This document shows, in pieces, positions 7,839 through 16,568 of a DNA stretch of 64,000 bases. The notes under the pieces were generated by a model that worked only from the letters and a program-made list of their open reading frames with translations, did no database searches and was not told where the DNA came from. Both the position numbers and the translations under genes were made by a program. Each line of letters starts with the position of its first letter. Position 1 is the stretch's first letter. This DNA comes from Fredinandcohnia aciditolerans (GTDB taxonomy: Bacteria; Bacillota; Bacilli; Bacillales; Bacillaceae_L), in assembly GCA_003640645.1 (NCBI GenBank), contig QGHH01000001.1:242186-306185 (forward strand), given 5' to 3'.

Positions 7839-9251
7839 ATGATTGATGTAAAAGCAAAACAACAATTTATTAAAATTGTCGGACCTGAAAATTTCGATGA
7901 TTCAAAAACAGGTCGACTTGTGTATTCGTATGATGCAACACCACAATTCCAGTCGATGCCCGATGCAGTGATTTCTCCTCGAAACAAAGAGGAAATATCC
8001 GAAATCGTCAAGGTTTGTAATGAATACACGATTCCAATTGTCCCTCGCGGCTCTGGGACAAATCTGTGTGCAGGCACTTGTCCAACTGAGGGTGGAGTAG
8101 TCCTTCTTTTTAAACATTTAAATAAGATACTAGAAATTGATGAAGAGAATTTAACAATCACAGTCCAACCTGGGGTAATTACTCAGGAGGTAACAACTGC
8201 TGTAGAGGCAAAAAGTTTATTTTATCCACCAGATCCTGGTTCGATGAAAATATCGACAATTGGAGGCAATATCAATGAGAATTCAGGAGGTTTGCGCGGC
8301 CTTAAATATGGGGTAACACGAGATTATGTCATGGGGCTAGAGGCTGTATTGGCGAATGGTGAAATTATTAAAACTGGAGGAAAGCTAGCAAAAGATGTTG
8401 CTGGATATGACCTCACTCGCCTCTTTGTCGGCTCAGAAGGCACACTTGGCATCATTACTGAAGCCACTCTTAAGCTCATTCCAATGCCTGAAACGAAAGA
8501 AACAATTCTTGCCCTTTATCAGGATTTGGAGTCGGCTGCAAAATCGGTTTCAAAGATTATTGCAAGTAAAATCATCCCAATTACCTTAGAATTCCTTGAC
8601 CAACCTACTCTTGAAGCGGTCGAAGCATTTGCAAAAATCGGACTTCCAACCGATGCAAAAGCAGTCCTTCTTATTGAACAGGATGGTCCTGCAGAAATAG
8701 TAAAACGAGATATTGCTAGAATAAAAGAGATTTGTAAGGAAGAAAATGCAGTATCTGTGAAATCTGCGGAATCCGAAGAAGAAGCAGAAGCCTTACGTAC
8801 AGCAAGGCGGGCTGCACTTTCTGCTCTTGCACGCTTAAAACCGACTACCATTTTGGAGGATGCAACTGTACCACGGTCTGAAATTGCAAACATGGTACAT
8901 GCAATTGGTGAAATCGCAAAAAAATATAACTTGAATATTTGTACCTTTGGACACGCTGGAGATGGAAATCTCCACCCAACTTGCTTAACAGATGTTAGAG
9001 ACCGCGAAGAAATTGAACGTGTTGAAAAAGCGTTTGAAGAAATTTTTGAGAAGGCGATTGAGCTTGGCGGTACGATTACTGGTGAACACGGGGTTGGCGT
9101 AATGAAAGCACCTTATCTTGAAATGAAGCTAGGTGCGGCGGGGATTGCCGCGATGCAAGCAATTAAAACGGGGCTTGATCCTAACAACATTATGAATCCA
9201 GGTAAGATGTTTGCAAAGGATTCTAGAAAACGCGTGGTGGTTTCAAAATGA
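7839..9251 (+). CDS. glcD: Glycolate oxidase FAD-linked subunit GlcD
   Basis: 470 aa. FAD subunit that oxidises glycolate (or D-lactate/other 2-hydroxyacids) to the 2-oxoacid. An FAD-binding PCMH domain (about 40-220) has VPRGSGTNLCAGTCPTEGGVVL and the downstream DPGSMKISTIGGNINENSGG loop. The C-terminal FAD-oxidase domain ends with THE-type residues in FGHAGDGNLHPT and GTITGEHGVGVMK. The start at 7839 follows TTTTGGAGGCGTTCTC; an earlier in-frame start at 7785 lies inside the preceding terminator and is not used. It overlaps glcF by 4 bp (ATGA), so translation is probably coupled. No glcE is present; the two-gene GlcD-GlcF form is usual in Bacillus. Confidence 0.94.
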   Translation: MIDVKAKQQFIKIVGPENFDDSKTGRLVYSYDATPQFQSMPDAVISPRNKEEISEIVKVCNEYTIPIVPRGSGTNLCAGTCPTEGGVVLLFKHLNKILEIDEENLTITVQPGVITQEVTTAVEAKSLFYPPDPGSMKISTIGGNINENSGGLRGLKYGVTRDYVMGLEAVLANGEIIKTGGKLAKDVAGYDLTRLFVGSEGTLGIITEATLKLIPMPETKETILALYQDLESAAKSVSKIIASKIIPITLEFLDQPTLEAVEAFAKIGLPTDAKAVLLIEQDGPAEIVKRDIARIKEICKEENAVSVKSAESEEEAEALRTARRAALSALARLKPTTILEDATVPRSEIANMVHAIGEIAKKYNLNICTFGHAGDGNLHPTCLTDVRDREEIERVEKAFEEIFEKAIELGGTITGEHGVGVMKAPYLEMKLGAAGIAAMQAIKTGLDPNNIMNPGKMFAKDSRKRVVVSK

Positions 9252-10570
9252 CAACGATTCAAGAACAACAAAAAATCCAAAAAGAATTCCAATCTCGGAT
9301 GGATCAAAATGAATTATTAAACTGTATGCGTTGTGGTTTTTGTCTTCCTACCTGCCCTACGTATATCGAATCCGGTTATCAAGAATCTCACTCACCAAGG
9401 GGAAGAATTGCGTTAATGAAAGCAGTTGTGGACGGGCTCATTGAACCTGATGAGGACTTTGAAAAATCACTAAATATGTGTTTGGGCTGTCGAGCTTGTG
9501 AACCAGTTTGTCCTTCAGGCGTTAATTATGGGCACCTTTTAGAAGAAGCAAGAGATATCGTACATCAAAATAAAAAGCATTCGCTACATGTGAAAGCTAT
9601 AAGAAATACGGTTTTTGAGGGGCTCTTCCCCCACCAAAATCGGATGCGAACTTTAACCGGTTTACTTGGCGTCTACCAGCGCTCCGGCATGCAAAAAGCG
9701 GTTCAAAAAAGTGGTCTTTTGAAGTTTTTACCTGATAGCTTTGCGACGATGGAACGCGTACTTCCAGAGGTGCCATCCTTAAAGGAACTAAAAAATCGAC
9801 CGTACCATTTAGAACCAATTGGTGTACGAAAGAAAAAAGTCTCCTTTTTCACAGGTTGTTTAATGGATACGATGTTTATGAAAACAAATGATGCCACCAT
9901 GAAGCTCCTTCAATTTGCGGGTTGTGAGATTGTCATTCCAAAAACACAGGCTTGTTGTGGGGCCTTACATGGGCATAGTGGCGAAAAAAACAAAGCAAAG
10001 GAACTAGCGAAACAAAATATAGCGGCCTTTGAAGAGATTGAGGCTGATTATATCATCACAAATGCGGGTGGCTGCGGTGCCTTTTTAATCGATTATGATC
10101 ACCTTCTAAAAAATGACCCCCAGTGGGCAGAACGAGCGAAATCATTTTCGAGAAAACTTAAGGATATCTCGTCAGTTTTGGTAGAATTAGAGTTTCAGAA
10201 AAAAGAGCTGTCACTTCCTGCACAAATTATCACCTACCAGGATTCTTGCCATTTGCGAAATGTAATGAAGACGGCATCTGAACCTAGAACGCTACTTCAA
10301 TCTATTAATGGCGCAACTTATATGGAAATGAAAAATGCGGACAGCTGCTGCGGCTCTGCTGGAATCTATAATATTGTAGAATCTGAAATGTCAATGAAAA
10401 TATTAGATTCAAAAATGAAAAATGTTAAAGATACACAAGCAAAAACAATTGTCACAGCGAATCCCGGTTGTTTGCTGCAGATGAAACTTGGCATCGAACG
10501 GGAAGGCTTGTCGGATCAAATGCGAGCTGTCCATATTGTTGATTTATTACTAGAAGCCATTGAAAAATAA
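9248..10570 (+). CDS. glcF: Glycolate oxidase iron-sulfur subunit GlcF
   Basis: 440 aa. Electron-transfer partner of GlcD that passes electrons toward the quinone pool at the membrane. Seen: two 4Fe-4S ferredoxin motifs, CMRCGFCLPTCP and CLGCRACEPVCP (about residues 24-85), then two CCG domains with QACCGALHGHSG (near 235) and DSCCGSAGIYN (near 375). Length matches GlcF/GlpC-type proteins. It overlaps the end of glcD by 4 bp and is followed 13 bp later by a strong terminator, so the operon is glcD-glcF. Confidence 0.94.
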   Translation: MTTIQEQQKIQKEFQSRMDQNELLNCMRCGFCLPTCPTYIESGYQESHSPRGRIALMKAVVDGLIEPDEDFEKSLNMCLGCRACEPVCPSGVNYGHLLEEARDIVHQNKKHSLHVKAIRNTVFEGLFPHQNRMRTLTGLLGVYQRSGMQKAVQKSGLLKFLPDSFATMERVLPEVPSLKELKNRPYHLEPIGVRKKKVSFFTGCLMDTMFMKTNDATMKLLQFAGCEIVIPKTQACCGALHGHSGEKNKAKELAKQNIAAFEEIEADYIITNAGGCGAFLIDYDHLLKNDPQWAERAKSFSRKLKDISSVLVELEFQKKELSLPAQIITYQDSCHLRNVMKTASEPRTLLQSINGATYMEMKNADSCCGSAGIYNIVESEMSMKILDSKMKNVKDTQAKTIVTANPGCLLQMKLGIEREGLSDQMRAVHIVDLLLEAIEK

Positions 10571-10583
10571 GATAAAAATAAAC

Positions 10584-10620
10584 AAGAATCGTCTTGGTAT
10601 CCGAGACGATTCTTTGGTTT
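10584..10620. terminator. Bidirectional terminator between glcF and the deacetylase gene
   Basis: An 11-bp perfect stem, AAGAATCGTCT / AGACGATTCTT, with a 9-nt loop. T-rich on the plus side (TGGTTT) and on the minus side (GTTTATTTTTATC), between two convergent genes. Confidence 0.82.
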
Positions 10621-10630
10621 ACATATATAT

Positions 10631-11347
10631 CTAATTACTTTGTTTTATTTGGGTCCGGAACAGCATTTCTGATACAGTAACAAATTCATATCCTTCGTCT
10701 TCTAGTTCTGTGAGTATTTGGTCTAATGCTTGAACGGTTTGCGTTCGATTTCCACCTGAATCATGAAAAAGAATAATGTTTCCTGGTTTCACACCTGAAA
10801 TAACCCTTTTCGTGATCCTATTAACCCCTGGATTTTTCCAATCCTTCGTGTCTTGATGCCAAGACCATAAAACAACATGATATCCATTTTCTGCTGCAGT
10901 GTTAATAATAACCTCATTGTAGCTCCAACCAACTGGGCGAAAAAGAGTTGGGCTAAATCCGGTTATTTCCTTAAGAGTGTCGGTGGTTATTTCAATTTCA
11001 TTTTCAAGTTTTTGGGAATCACGTACGATATTTGAATGATTAAAGGTATGATTCGCAATTTCATGCCCCTCCAATACTTCTCGACGAATGATTTCGGGGT
11101 GTATAATTGCATGTTTTCCAACAACAAAAAAAGTGGCTTTTGCTTTATGCTTTGCTAAAACGTCTAAAATTTGTGGTGTGTAAACTGGACTTGGTCCATC
11201 GTCAAATGTGATGGCTACCATCTTCTCATCTGTCTTCACTTCCCAGGTGGCTTTACCCGTTTTTTCAAAATCAAAGCGTTCTGTTGCCTGTGCAGGGATA
11301 TGATTTAAAAATAGCAAAAGAACAACCATTACTATACATCTTCCCAA
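10631..11347 (-). CDS. Secreted polysaccharide deacetylase (NodB family)
   Basis: About 238 aa. De-N-acetylase of cell-wall or extracellular polysaccharide, acting outside the membrane. A signal peptide (GRCIVMVVLLLFLNHIPAQA) is followed by the NodB domain: motif 1 TFDDGPS, motif 2 HEIANHTFNHSN with the metal-binding histidines, motif 3 FRPVGW (usually FRPP), motif 4 WSWHQDTKDW, and motif 5 ILFHDSGGNRTQT. Closest by memory to the Bacillus YheN/PdaB/YlxY group; the specific substrate (peptidoglycan N-acetylglucosamine or N-acetylmuramic acid) cannot be told. The start is set at the TTG at 11347 because AAAAGGGGGC precedes it by a good distance; an ATG 7 codons upstream (11368) has no ribosome binding site. 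Convergent with glcF. Confidence 0.9.
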   Translation of the reverse strand: MGRCIVMVVLLLFLNHIPAQATERFDFEKTGKATWEVKTDEKMVAITFDDGPSPVYTPQILDVLAKHKAKATFFVVGKHAIIHPEIIRREVLEGHEIANHTFNHSNIVRDSQKLENEIEITTDTLKEITGFSPTLFRPVGWSYNEVIINTAAENGYHVVLWSWHQDTKDWKNPGVNRITKRVISGVKPGNIILFHDSGGNRTQTVQALDQILTELEDEGYEFVTVSEMLFRTQIKQSN

Positions 11348-11488
11348 AAAAGTGCCCCCTTTTATCATAAAGCTTTATTGGGTAGTTTATGGATTTTTTT
11401 TGATAATTATTAGGCTATCCAATGGGATTTAATTACGGAATAAAAAAAGACGAGATTGTCTCCTTGCCATTTGTTATGCGTGAATATT

Positions 11489-12076
11489 TTATTTTAGTAA
11501 AAATTTTTCTATATAATATTTTGTTACGGACAAATACTCGCGGCCGTATGCTTTTACCAAAGTAATTCTTGGGGTTTTTGCCGGTAGTGCCTTGACCTTT
11601 AAATTAGCGTCTTTGGCAATTTGGACTGAACGGTAAAGATGATAATCATTAGTCACTACAATCCCTAGCTTCGCATCCTCAGGTATAAATTCTTTTGAGA
11701 ATTTAATATTTTCATAAGTACTCGTTGAGCGGTCTTCTAGATAGATTCTTGATTCAGATATCCCTTTTTGCACAAGCACTCTTCTCATCGCTTCCGCTTC
11801 TGTAATATCCTCCCCCGGCCCCATGCCACCTGAGGCAATTAAGATCGTGTTCTCATTTTCCTTCGCATATTCGGCCGCCGCATCTATTCGGTATTGTAAT
11901 GCAAGTGACGGGATTTCACCATTCACCTTGGCTCCAAGAATGATCAAATAATCGGCATTTTTGGGAGGCACTGTATCCACATACTGAAATATTTTATAAT
12001 GAATGCTTCCGAAATAAACAACCCCAATAATGAGTATAATTCCTATTAAAAGTAGCATCATTTTCCTCTTTTTCAA
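11489..12076 (-). CDS. DUF218 / YdcF-SanA-ElyC family membrane-anchored protein
   Basis: 195 aa. One N-terminal membrane segment (MLLLIGIILIIGVVYFGSI) is followed by an extracytoplasmic DUF218 domain. It contains the family motifs YLIILGAKVNGEIPSLALQYR, ASGGMGPGEDITEAEAMRRVL, DRSTSTYENI and VVTNDYHLYRSVQIAKDANL. SanA/ElyC members affect envelope integrity and peptidoglycan precursor or lipid-carrier handling, but the biochemical reaction is not established. The start codon is a TTG about 11 nt after AAGGGG; an in-frame ATG lies five codons downstream. It stands alone between the deacetylase and a repeat array. Confidence 0.85.
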   Translation of the reverse strand: MKKRKMMLLLIGIILIIGVVYFGSIHYKIFQYVDTVPPKNADYLIILGAKVNGEIPSLALQYRIDAAAEYAKENENTILIASGGMGPGEDITEAEAMRRVLVQKGISESRIYLEDRSTSTYENIKFSKEFIPEDAKLGIVVTNDYHLYRSVQIAKDANLKVKALPAKTPRITLVKAYGREYLSVTKYYIEKFLLK

Positions 12077-12162
12077 ATTAGTAACAACCCCTTCAAGGTT
12101 ATTCTATTATTATATCAAAAGGAGAATGAAGGACTCTAGTAGTAGAAGTAATTTCTAAAGAG

Positions 12163-12440
12163 AAAAAAAATGTAATAATTACCAGTTGTGTATCGTTTTC
12201 GAGTTAAAAAGTGATAAAAGCATACGTAAAAATGTAATGCGTAAGCTTTTCTAGAGATTTGCAGTATAAAACCATTCGTAATAACCAAAAAAAGGAAGAA
12301 AATATTCAAAAAGTGATAGGAATTGTAAAAATCACCCATTTGTGTATCGTTTTTAAGGAACAAAACGATAAAAGCATACGTAATAAAGATTTACGTATGC
12401 TTTTATATTGAATCCTTATATAAAACCATTCATAAAATCC
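12163..12440. repeat. Degenerate tandem array A, period about 52 bp, with hairpins
   Basis: Five recognisable units are anchored on ATAAAA-CAT-CGTAA-type blocks starting at 12214, 12266, 12316, 12368 and 12420 (steps 52, 50, 52, 52). Two unit types alternate: GATAAAAGCATACGTAA and TATAAAACCATTCGTAA. This also gives an imperfect higher-order direct repeat of about 110 bp (12171-12284 versus 12324-12436, both containing TTGTGTATCGTTTT). In the second copy AAAAGCATACGTAA pairs with TTACGTATGCTTTT to form a strong hairpin. The array fills the gap between the DUF218 gene and the epimerase gene. No coding function is supported. Confidence 0.7.
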
Positions 12441-12466
12441 CACACTTGGTGTTCCTCAGCTTTATT

Positions 12467-13285
12467 TTAGTTAAGCCAATTTTGATTTTTCAGATCTTCA
12501 TAATAAGGTAGAAAACTGTCCATTTCGATATCAGCTCGTGCTAAAACATCCTGTGAATTCATCTTTGAGACAAATCCAAGCTCACGGGTTGCATTAACCG
12601 TTGACCAGGGTTTGTCCTTGTTATCTGATACCCCATAATATGTCCCAAACTTCACCGTTGATTGGATCGCTAAATCAAATAATTGGATGACATCCTCGTG
12701 ACTTAGTAATGTTTTATTTATCCGTGGATTTGTTTGTAAATCCTTCACTTCATTATGTCTGACACTGCCGATTCGCAAATTAATGACAGATAGATTGTTT
12801 TCCTCCTCGTAGGCTAAAATATGTCCGATATTTTCAGATGCCAATTTAAGTGTGCCATACAAATTCCTTGAGTAGGGATAATCTTCAACAGTAATTTCAC
12901 GGCCAAATGCCGAAACCCCATCTGTCTCATAAAAATCAGTTACATGATTGCTGCTTGCATAGACCACCTTACCTATACCAAGGTCAATTGCAGCCCTTAA
13001 AATGTAAAAGGATGCAAGGAAATGTATTTCGGTCTTTTTGCGAAATTGAGTAACATCTTTAAAATCGTTTTTCGTTTTAACATTCAACAGGTTAACGAGT
13101 GCATCACAGTCAGCTGGAATTTTACGAATCAGTTCTTCAAAATTTGTTGCATCTACCTCGACGTGATTTGGAAGATCGCCTACCTTTTTATCGAGAATAG
13201 TGACGTCGTATTTGTCACTAAGCCCAGCTTCAAGAATCGAACCGATCAAGCCATTTCCACCGATGATGGCAATCTTCTTTTTCAT
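12467..13285 (-). CDS. NAD(P)-dependent epimerase/dehydratase, uronate-dehydrogenase-like
   Basis: 272 aa, extended short-chain dehydrogenase/reductase. The N-terminal cofactor motif is IIGGNGLIGS (about 6-15). The active-site region VVYASSNHVTDFYE and the YGTLKLASE segment supply the Ser and the Tyr-x3-Lys catalytic residues. The SSNHV signature resembles uronate dehydrogenases and related NAD-dependent sugar-acid oxidoreductases, but the substrate is uncertain. Start with RBS AAAGGGGAGCAATACA. It is followed downstream by array A and preceded by the addA-like gene with an 80-bp gap, so it could be co-transcribed with the addBA-like genes without a functional link. Confidence 0.82.
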   Translation of the reverse strand: MKKKIAIIGGNGLIGSILEAGLSDKYDVTILDKKVGDLPNHVEVDATNFEELIRKIPADCDALVNLLNVKTKNDFKDVTQFRKKTEIHFLASFYILRAAIDLGIGKVVYASSNHVTDFYETDGVSAFGREITVEDYPYSRNLYGTLKLASENIGHILAYEEENNLSVINLRIGSVRHNEVKDLQTNPRINKTLLSHEDVIQLFDLAIQSTVKFGTYYGVSDNKDKPWSTVNATRELGFVSKMNSQDVLARADIEMDSFLPYYEDLKNQNWLN

Positions 13286-13364
13286 TGTATTGCTCCCCTT
13301 TTTGACGAGTCTTACTTGTTAAAGTTTGTTTTTTTAGGAAAAAACATACATCCGAAGAAATTGT

Positions 13365-16300
13365 TTAAAGGGTCATTATCTTATTTGGTGTGACAAAATA
13401 GAGCTGTTTGTCTGCCACTTGTTCTCCTGTGATTCTTTCCCAAATTTGCTGGTACAGGTCAATTTGATTTCGATAGTATTTTGTTAATTCCGGGAGCTGA
13501 GTAATATCCTTTGGCCGGTCTGTTTTATAATCAACGATCTTCCATGAACCGTTTAGCTTGTACACAAGATCAATGATTCCATTTACAAAAACAATCTCGG
13601 CCTTGTCCCTTTTTTTAACATACTCATACAAAGGATCTTTCGCATCGATTTGTAAGGTGAAAGGAACCTCTTTTAAAACTTGATCGGCAATTTGAAGCTC
13701 TGCCCAAATCGTCGATTGTTTAAAATGTTCCACAGCTTGTGCGACTTCTTCCATTCGGCTTAAAGAGATTTCGTGTTTTTTTAAGGTGGATACAACAACG
13801 GTTTCAGCTTCTTGACCTTTGACGATCCCCTCAAAAACCTCATGAACGGCGGTTCCCCATGCCAATCCCCCACCCTCCTCACGTTCAATTCCAAGCGTGA
13901 AGATATCTTGCTTTTCTTCGGAAGGGCTAAAAGTCGAATAGGAAGGTTGCTTTCGATCTTCGAGCCAATCAAGTAATCCTTGTGTTTCAAGTCTGGTTTC
14001 ATTTCGAGTTGTGTTCTTTTCCATTGTTTCTTTTTCATCCGTTATCACTTCTGGGATACCAATATCCTCGAGCCTAGGTAGGCCATCTAAAAGAAGACTC
14101 CATGGATTTTTCGTATTTTTAGACTCAAATGTGCTAATGATCATGGCTTTCTCAGCCCTAGTAGCAGCAACATACAGAACGCGGATTTCTTCAGCTAGTA
14201 GGTACGCTTCCTCCTCGTCTAGGTGTTCCTCCCAAAACAAAGGTTGTGCAACAGGCTTCGTCGTTTGACCATGCTTTCTTCCGAACATAAAATACCCTGT
14301 TGCGCCTTGGTCTTCACGTTTGATATGGGACCATATTTTATTGCGAATTTCAGGCTTTTTACCCGGATGCGCTAGGAAAACAATCGATGCCTCCAAGCCT
14401 TTTGCTTTATGAACATTCATGATTCGTACCGCATTTTCGTCTTCCTCAAGACTGATAACATTTGTTTTTCCCTCGATTTGCGTTTTTACAAATTGAACAG
14501 CTCGTCTAAAGGTTATCGCCTCGGCCTCCTCTTTAACCCGTAGTGCTTCAAGGATTTGCATGAGATTTGTCATTTCCCTCTTACCATAGGTTTTAGCAGC
14601 AAATAATGGGTATAAGCCGATATCCTCCACTATTTTTACAATTGCCACAAGCGGTGAGAAGGTGATTTTCCATTTGGCATATTGCTGTAGCTTTGAGAGT
14701 GCAAGATGAAAATGCTGTTTCGTTACTCCATCCAATTTGTCAGGAATTTCTGCATATAAAGAAAATGCTCCTCCCGCCTGCCTCCATTGGAATAATTCCT
14801 CATCACTGATACCAAACCAGACACTTCGAAGTGCGGCTACAAAGGCGACTTGATCTGTAGTATCAACAAGAGCATCGAGAAGACGTAGAAGGTCCATGAA
14901 TTCGGGAATTGTTCCGATTTCCATCTCCCCGCTGACACTAACAGGAATTCCTACACCCTCCAAAACGCGCGCGTAAACATCAATGCCCTCTTTCTGACGA
15001 GTTAAAATCATGAATTCACCTGGCTCGTGACCATCATTGATTAATTTTTGGATATATCCCGTTATACAACTTGCATCTTCATCAAGCGTCGTCGTTTTAT
15101 TTTTTGCGAAATCATCTGATAACACAAGTCTCTTAATCCCTGTTAAATCAGAACTACCTTCTACTTTATAGGAATGCAGTGGACGGTAGGCGGCCTGGTG
15201 GACTGTTTCTTTTTCGGGTAGAAGCTCCTGAAATACGCCGTTTAGTAAACTTGTAACTGTATCAACTGTTCTGAAATTCATGATTAACTGGAGAACTTCA
15301 CCACCATGAGCTTCAATCAGTTCCTTCACTAGATTGTAAATATCGATATCGGCACGCCGGAAACGGTAGATTGCTTGCTTTGGGTCTCCCACAACAAAAA
15401 GTGAGCCCGGACGTGGTTTACACTTTGTCCAATTTCTTTCCGAGACATCGTCTCCTGTTAAATAAAACATAATTTCCGCTTGAATCGGATCCGTATCCTG
15501 AAACTCGTCCACAAGCAACTTTTTGTATTTTTGTTGAAAATACGTTCGTACTTCTGAATTGTCCTTTAAAAAGGCTGCTGTTTTCATCAATAAATCCTGA
15601 AAATTCATCAGTGAACGTTCTTGTTTTATTTTTTCATATTCCTTTAGCGCTTCTTTAAATAAGTCAATGACAAATGGATGACAATATTCACTCCAACTAA
15701 TCAGCAATGGCTTGATTTGCGTCCCGAAAAAATCGGTAATTCGAGCTTCATACTCCTTAGCATCTTCTTTTGAAGTCCAGCGGTTCTGCGTAACCTTAAA
15801 GTTTTTATCAAACATTCGAAAAATGATAATAATTAGAGAGTCCGTTATACTATTGAATCTTACTTGACGCAGTGATTCTTCAATGGCTTCCTGGAGTTTA
15901 TCAGGTCCCTTTGGAATATCTTTTGGTATGCAACGACTTGCTTCTTTTAAAAGTAAAATGAAACGATGAAACACATCATCAAGATTTGGTTTCTCCACTT
16001 CATCACTTGCCCACAGAACATCTGGATAATTTTTCATATGTCGAAAGCGGTCTGACAGATCCTGTTCCTCAATCGCAAGCGCCTTCATCACTTTCGATTT
16101 CTGTGGGTTATCCTTTTCCAGCTTATGCATGTAAACAAGCCATGCAGCCTCAGCCATTTTTTCATCTTCTGAATCTTCAAGTTCCTTAAAATTAACATCA
16201 AGACCCGCTTCTACTGGCCTTTCTCGTAATAATCGAGCACAAAAGGAATGAACCGTACCGATAAACGATTGTTCAATATTTTGCAATGCTTGCTCTAGCA

Positions 16301-16568
16301 GAAATTTTACGTCCGGGTCTGCTTCTTCTTTACACTTTTTTTCAAGGACGGTTAAGAATCGTGTTTTAAGCTCGTCTGCTGCCTTTTTTGTAAATGTGAT
16401 TGCGACAATCTCATTTATTTTCGCCGTGCCTGTATATATAAGATTTACCATTCGATCAACTAAGCTTGTCGTCTTCCCCGAACCCGCTCCAGCTTCTACG
16501 AGAAAGTTTTGATTCAATACAGTCGTAATTTTATCTCTAGCCTCTTGATCGACAATTACCTTAGTCAT
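13365..16568 (-). CDS. AddA-like UvrD-family helicase-nuclease
   Basis: 1067 aa, SF1 helicase fused to a RecB-type nuclease; such proteins resect double-strand DNA breaks. Seen: Walker A EAGAGSGKTT near residue 25, Walker B LLVDEFQDTDPIQ near 350, helicase motifs VVGDPKQAIYRFRRAD and MNVHKAKGLEA, and late motif RVLYVAATRAEKA. The C-terminal PD-(D/E)xK nuclease reads NGIIDLVYKLNGSWKIVDYKTDRP (about 1000-1025) with D, D and K intact. It overlaps the upstream AddB-like gene by 8 bp, so the two act as a complex. It is shorter than B. subtilis AddA (1232 aa) and the N-terminus (EAGAGSGKT rather than AAAGSGKT) is closer to RecB-like proteins. It may be a second, divergent AddAB system. Confidence 0.88.
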   Translation of the reverse strand: MTKVIVDQEARDKITTVLNQNFLVEAGAGSGKTTSLVDRMVNLIYTGTAKINEIVAITFTKKAADELKTRFLTVLEKKCKEEADPDVKFLLEQALQNIEQSFIGTVHSFCARLLRERPVEAGLDVNFKELEDSEDEKMAEAAWLVYMHKLEKDNPQKSKVMKALAIEEQDLSDRFRHMKNYPDVLWASDEVEKPNLDDVFHRFILLLKEASRCIPKDIPKGPDKLQEAIEESLRQVRFNSITDSLIIIIFRMFDKNFKVTQNRWTSKEDAKEYEARITDFFGTQIKPLLISWSEYCHPFVIDLFKEALKEYEKIKQERSLMNFQDLLMKTAAFLKDNSEVRTYFQQKYKKLLVDEFQDTDPIQAEIMFYLTGDDVSERNWTKCKPRPGSLFVVGDPKQAIYRFRRADIDIYNLVKELIEAHGGEVLQLIMNFRTVDTVTSLLNGVFQELLPEKETVHQAAYRPLHSYKVEGSSDLTGIKRLVLSDDFAKNKTTTLDEDASCITGYIQKLINDGHEPGEFMILTRQKEGIDVYARVLEGVGIPVSVSGEMEIGTIPEFMDLLRLLDALVDTTDQVAFVAALRSVWFGISDEELFQWRQAGGAFSLYAEIPDKLDGVTKQHFHLALSKLQQYAKWKITFSPLVAIVKIVEDIGLYPLFAAKTYGKREMTNLMQILEALRVKEEAEAITFRRAVQFVKTQIEGKTNVISLEEDENAVRIMNVHKAKGLEASIVFLAHPGKKPEIRNKIWSHIKREDQGATGYFMFGRKHGQTTKPVAQPLFWEEHLDEEEAYLLAEEIRVLYVAATRAEKAMIISTFESKNTKNPWSLLLDGLPRLEDIGIPEVITDEKETMEKNTTRNETRLETQGLLDWLEDRKQPSYSTFSPSEEKQDIFTLGIEREEGGGLAWGTAVHEVFEGIVKGQEAETVVVSTLKKHEISLSRMEEVAQAVEHFKQSTIWAELQIADQVLKEVPFTLQIDAKDPLYEYVKKRDKAEIVFVNGIIDLVYKLNGSWKIVDYKTDRPKDITQLPELTKYYRNQIDLYQQIWERITGEQVADKQLYFVTPNKIMTL

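Noticed and set aside
12136-12363. Open frame of 75 codons on the minus strand
   Set aside because: It covers tandem array A; Phe/Tyr-rich AT composition and no RBS indicate a chance frame.
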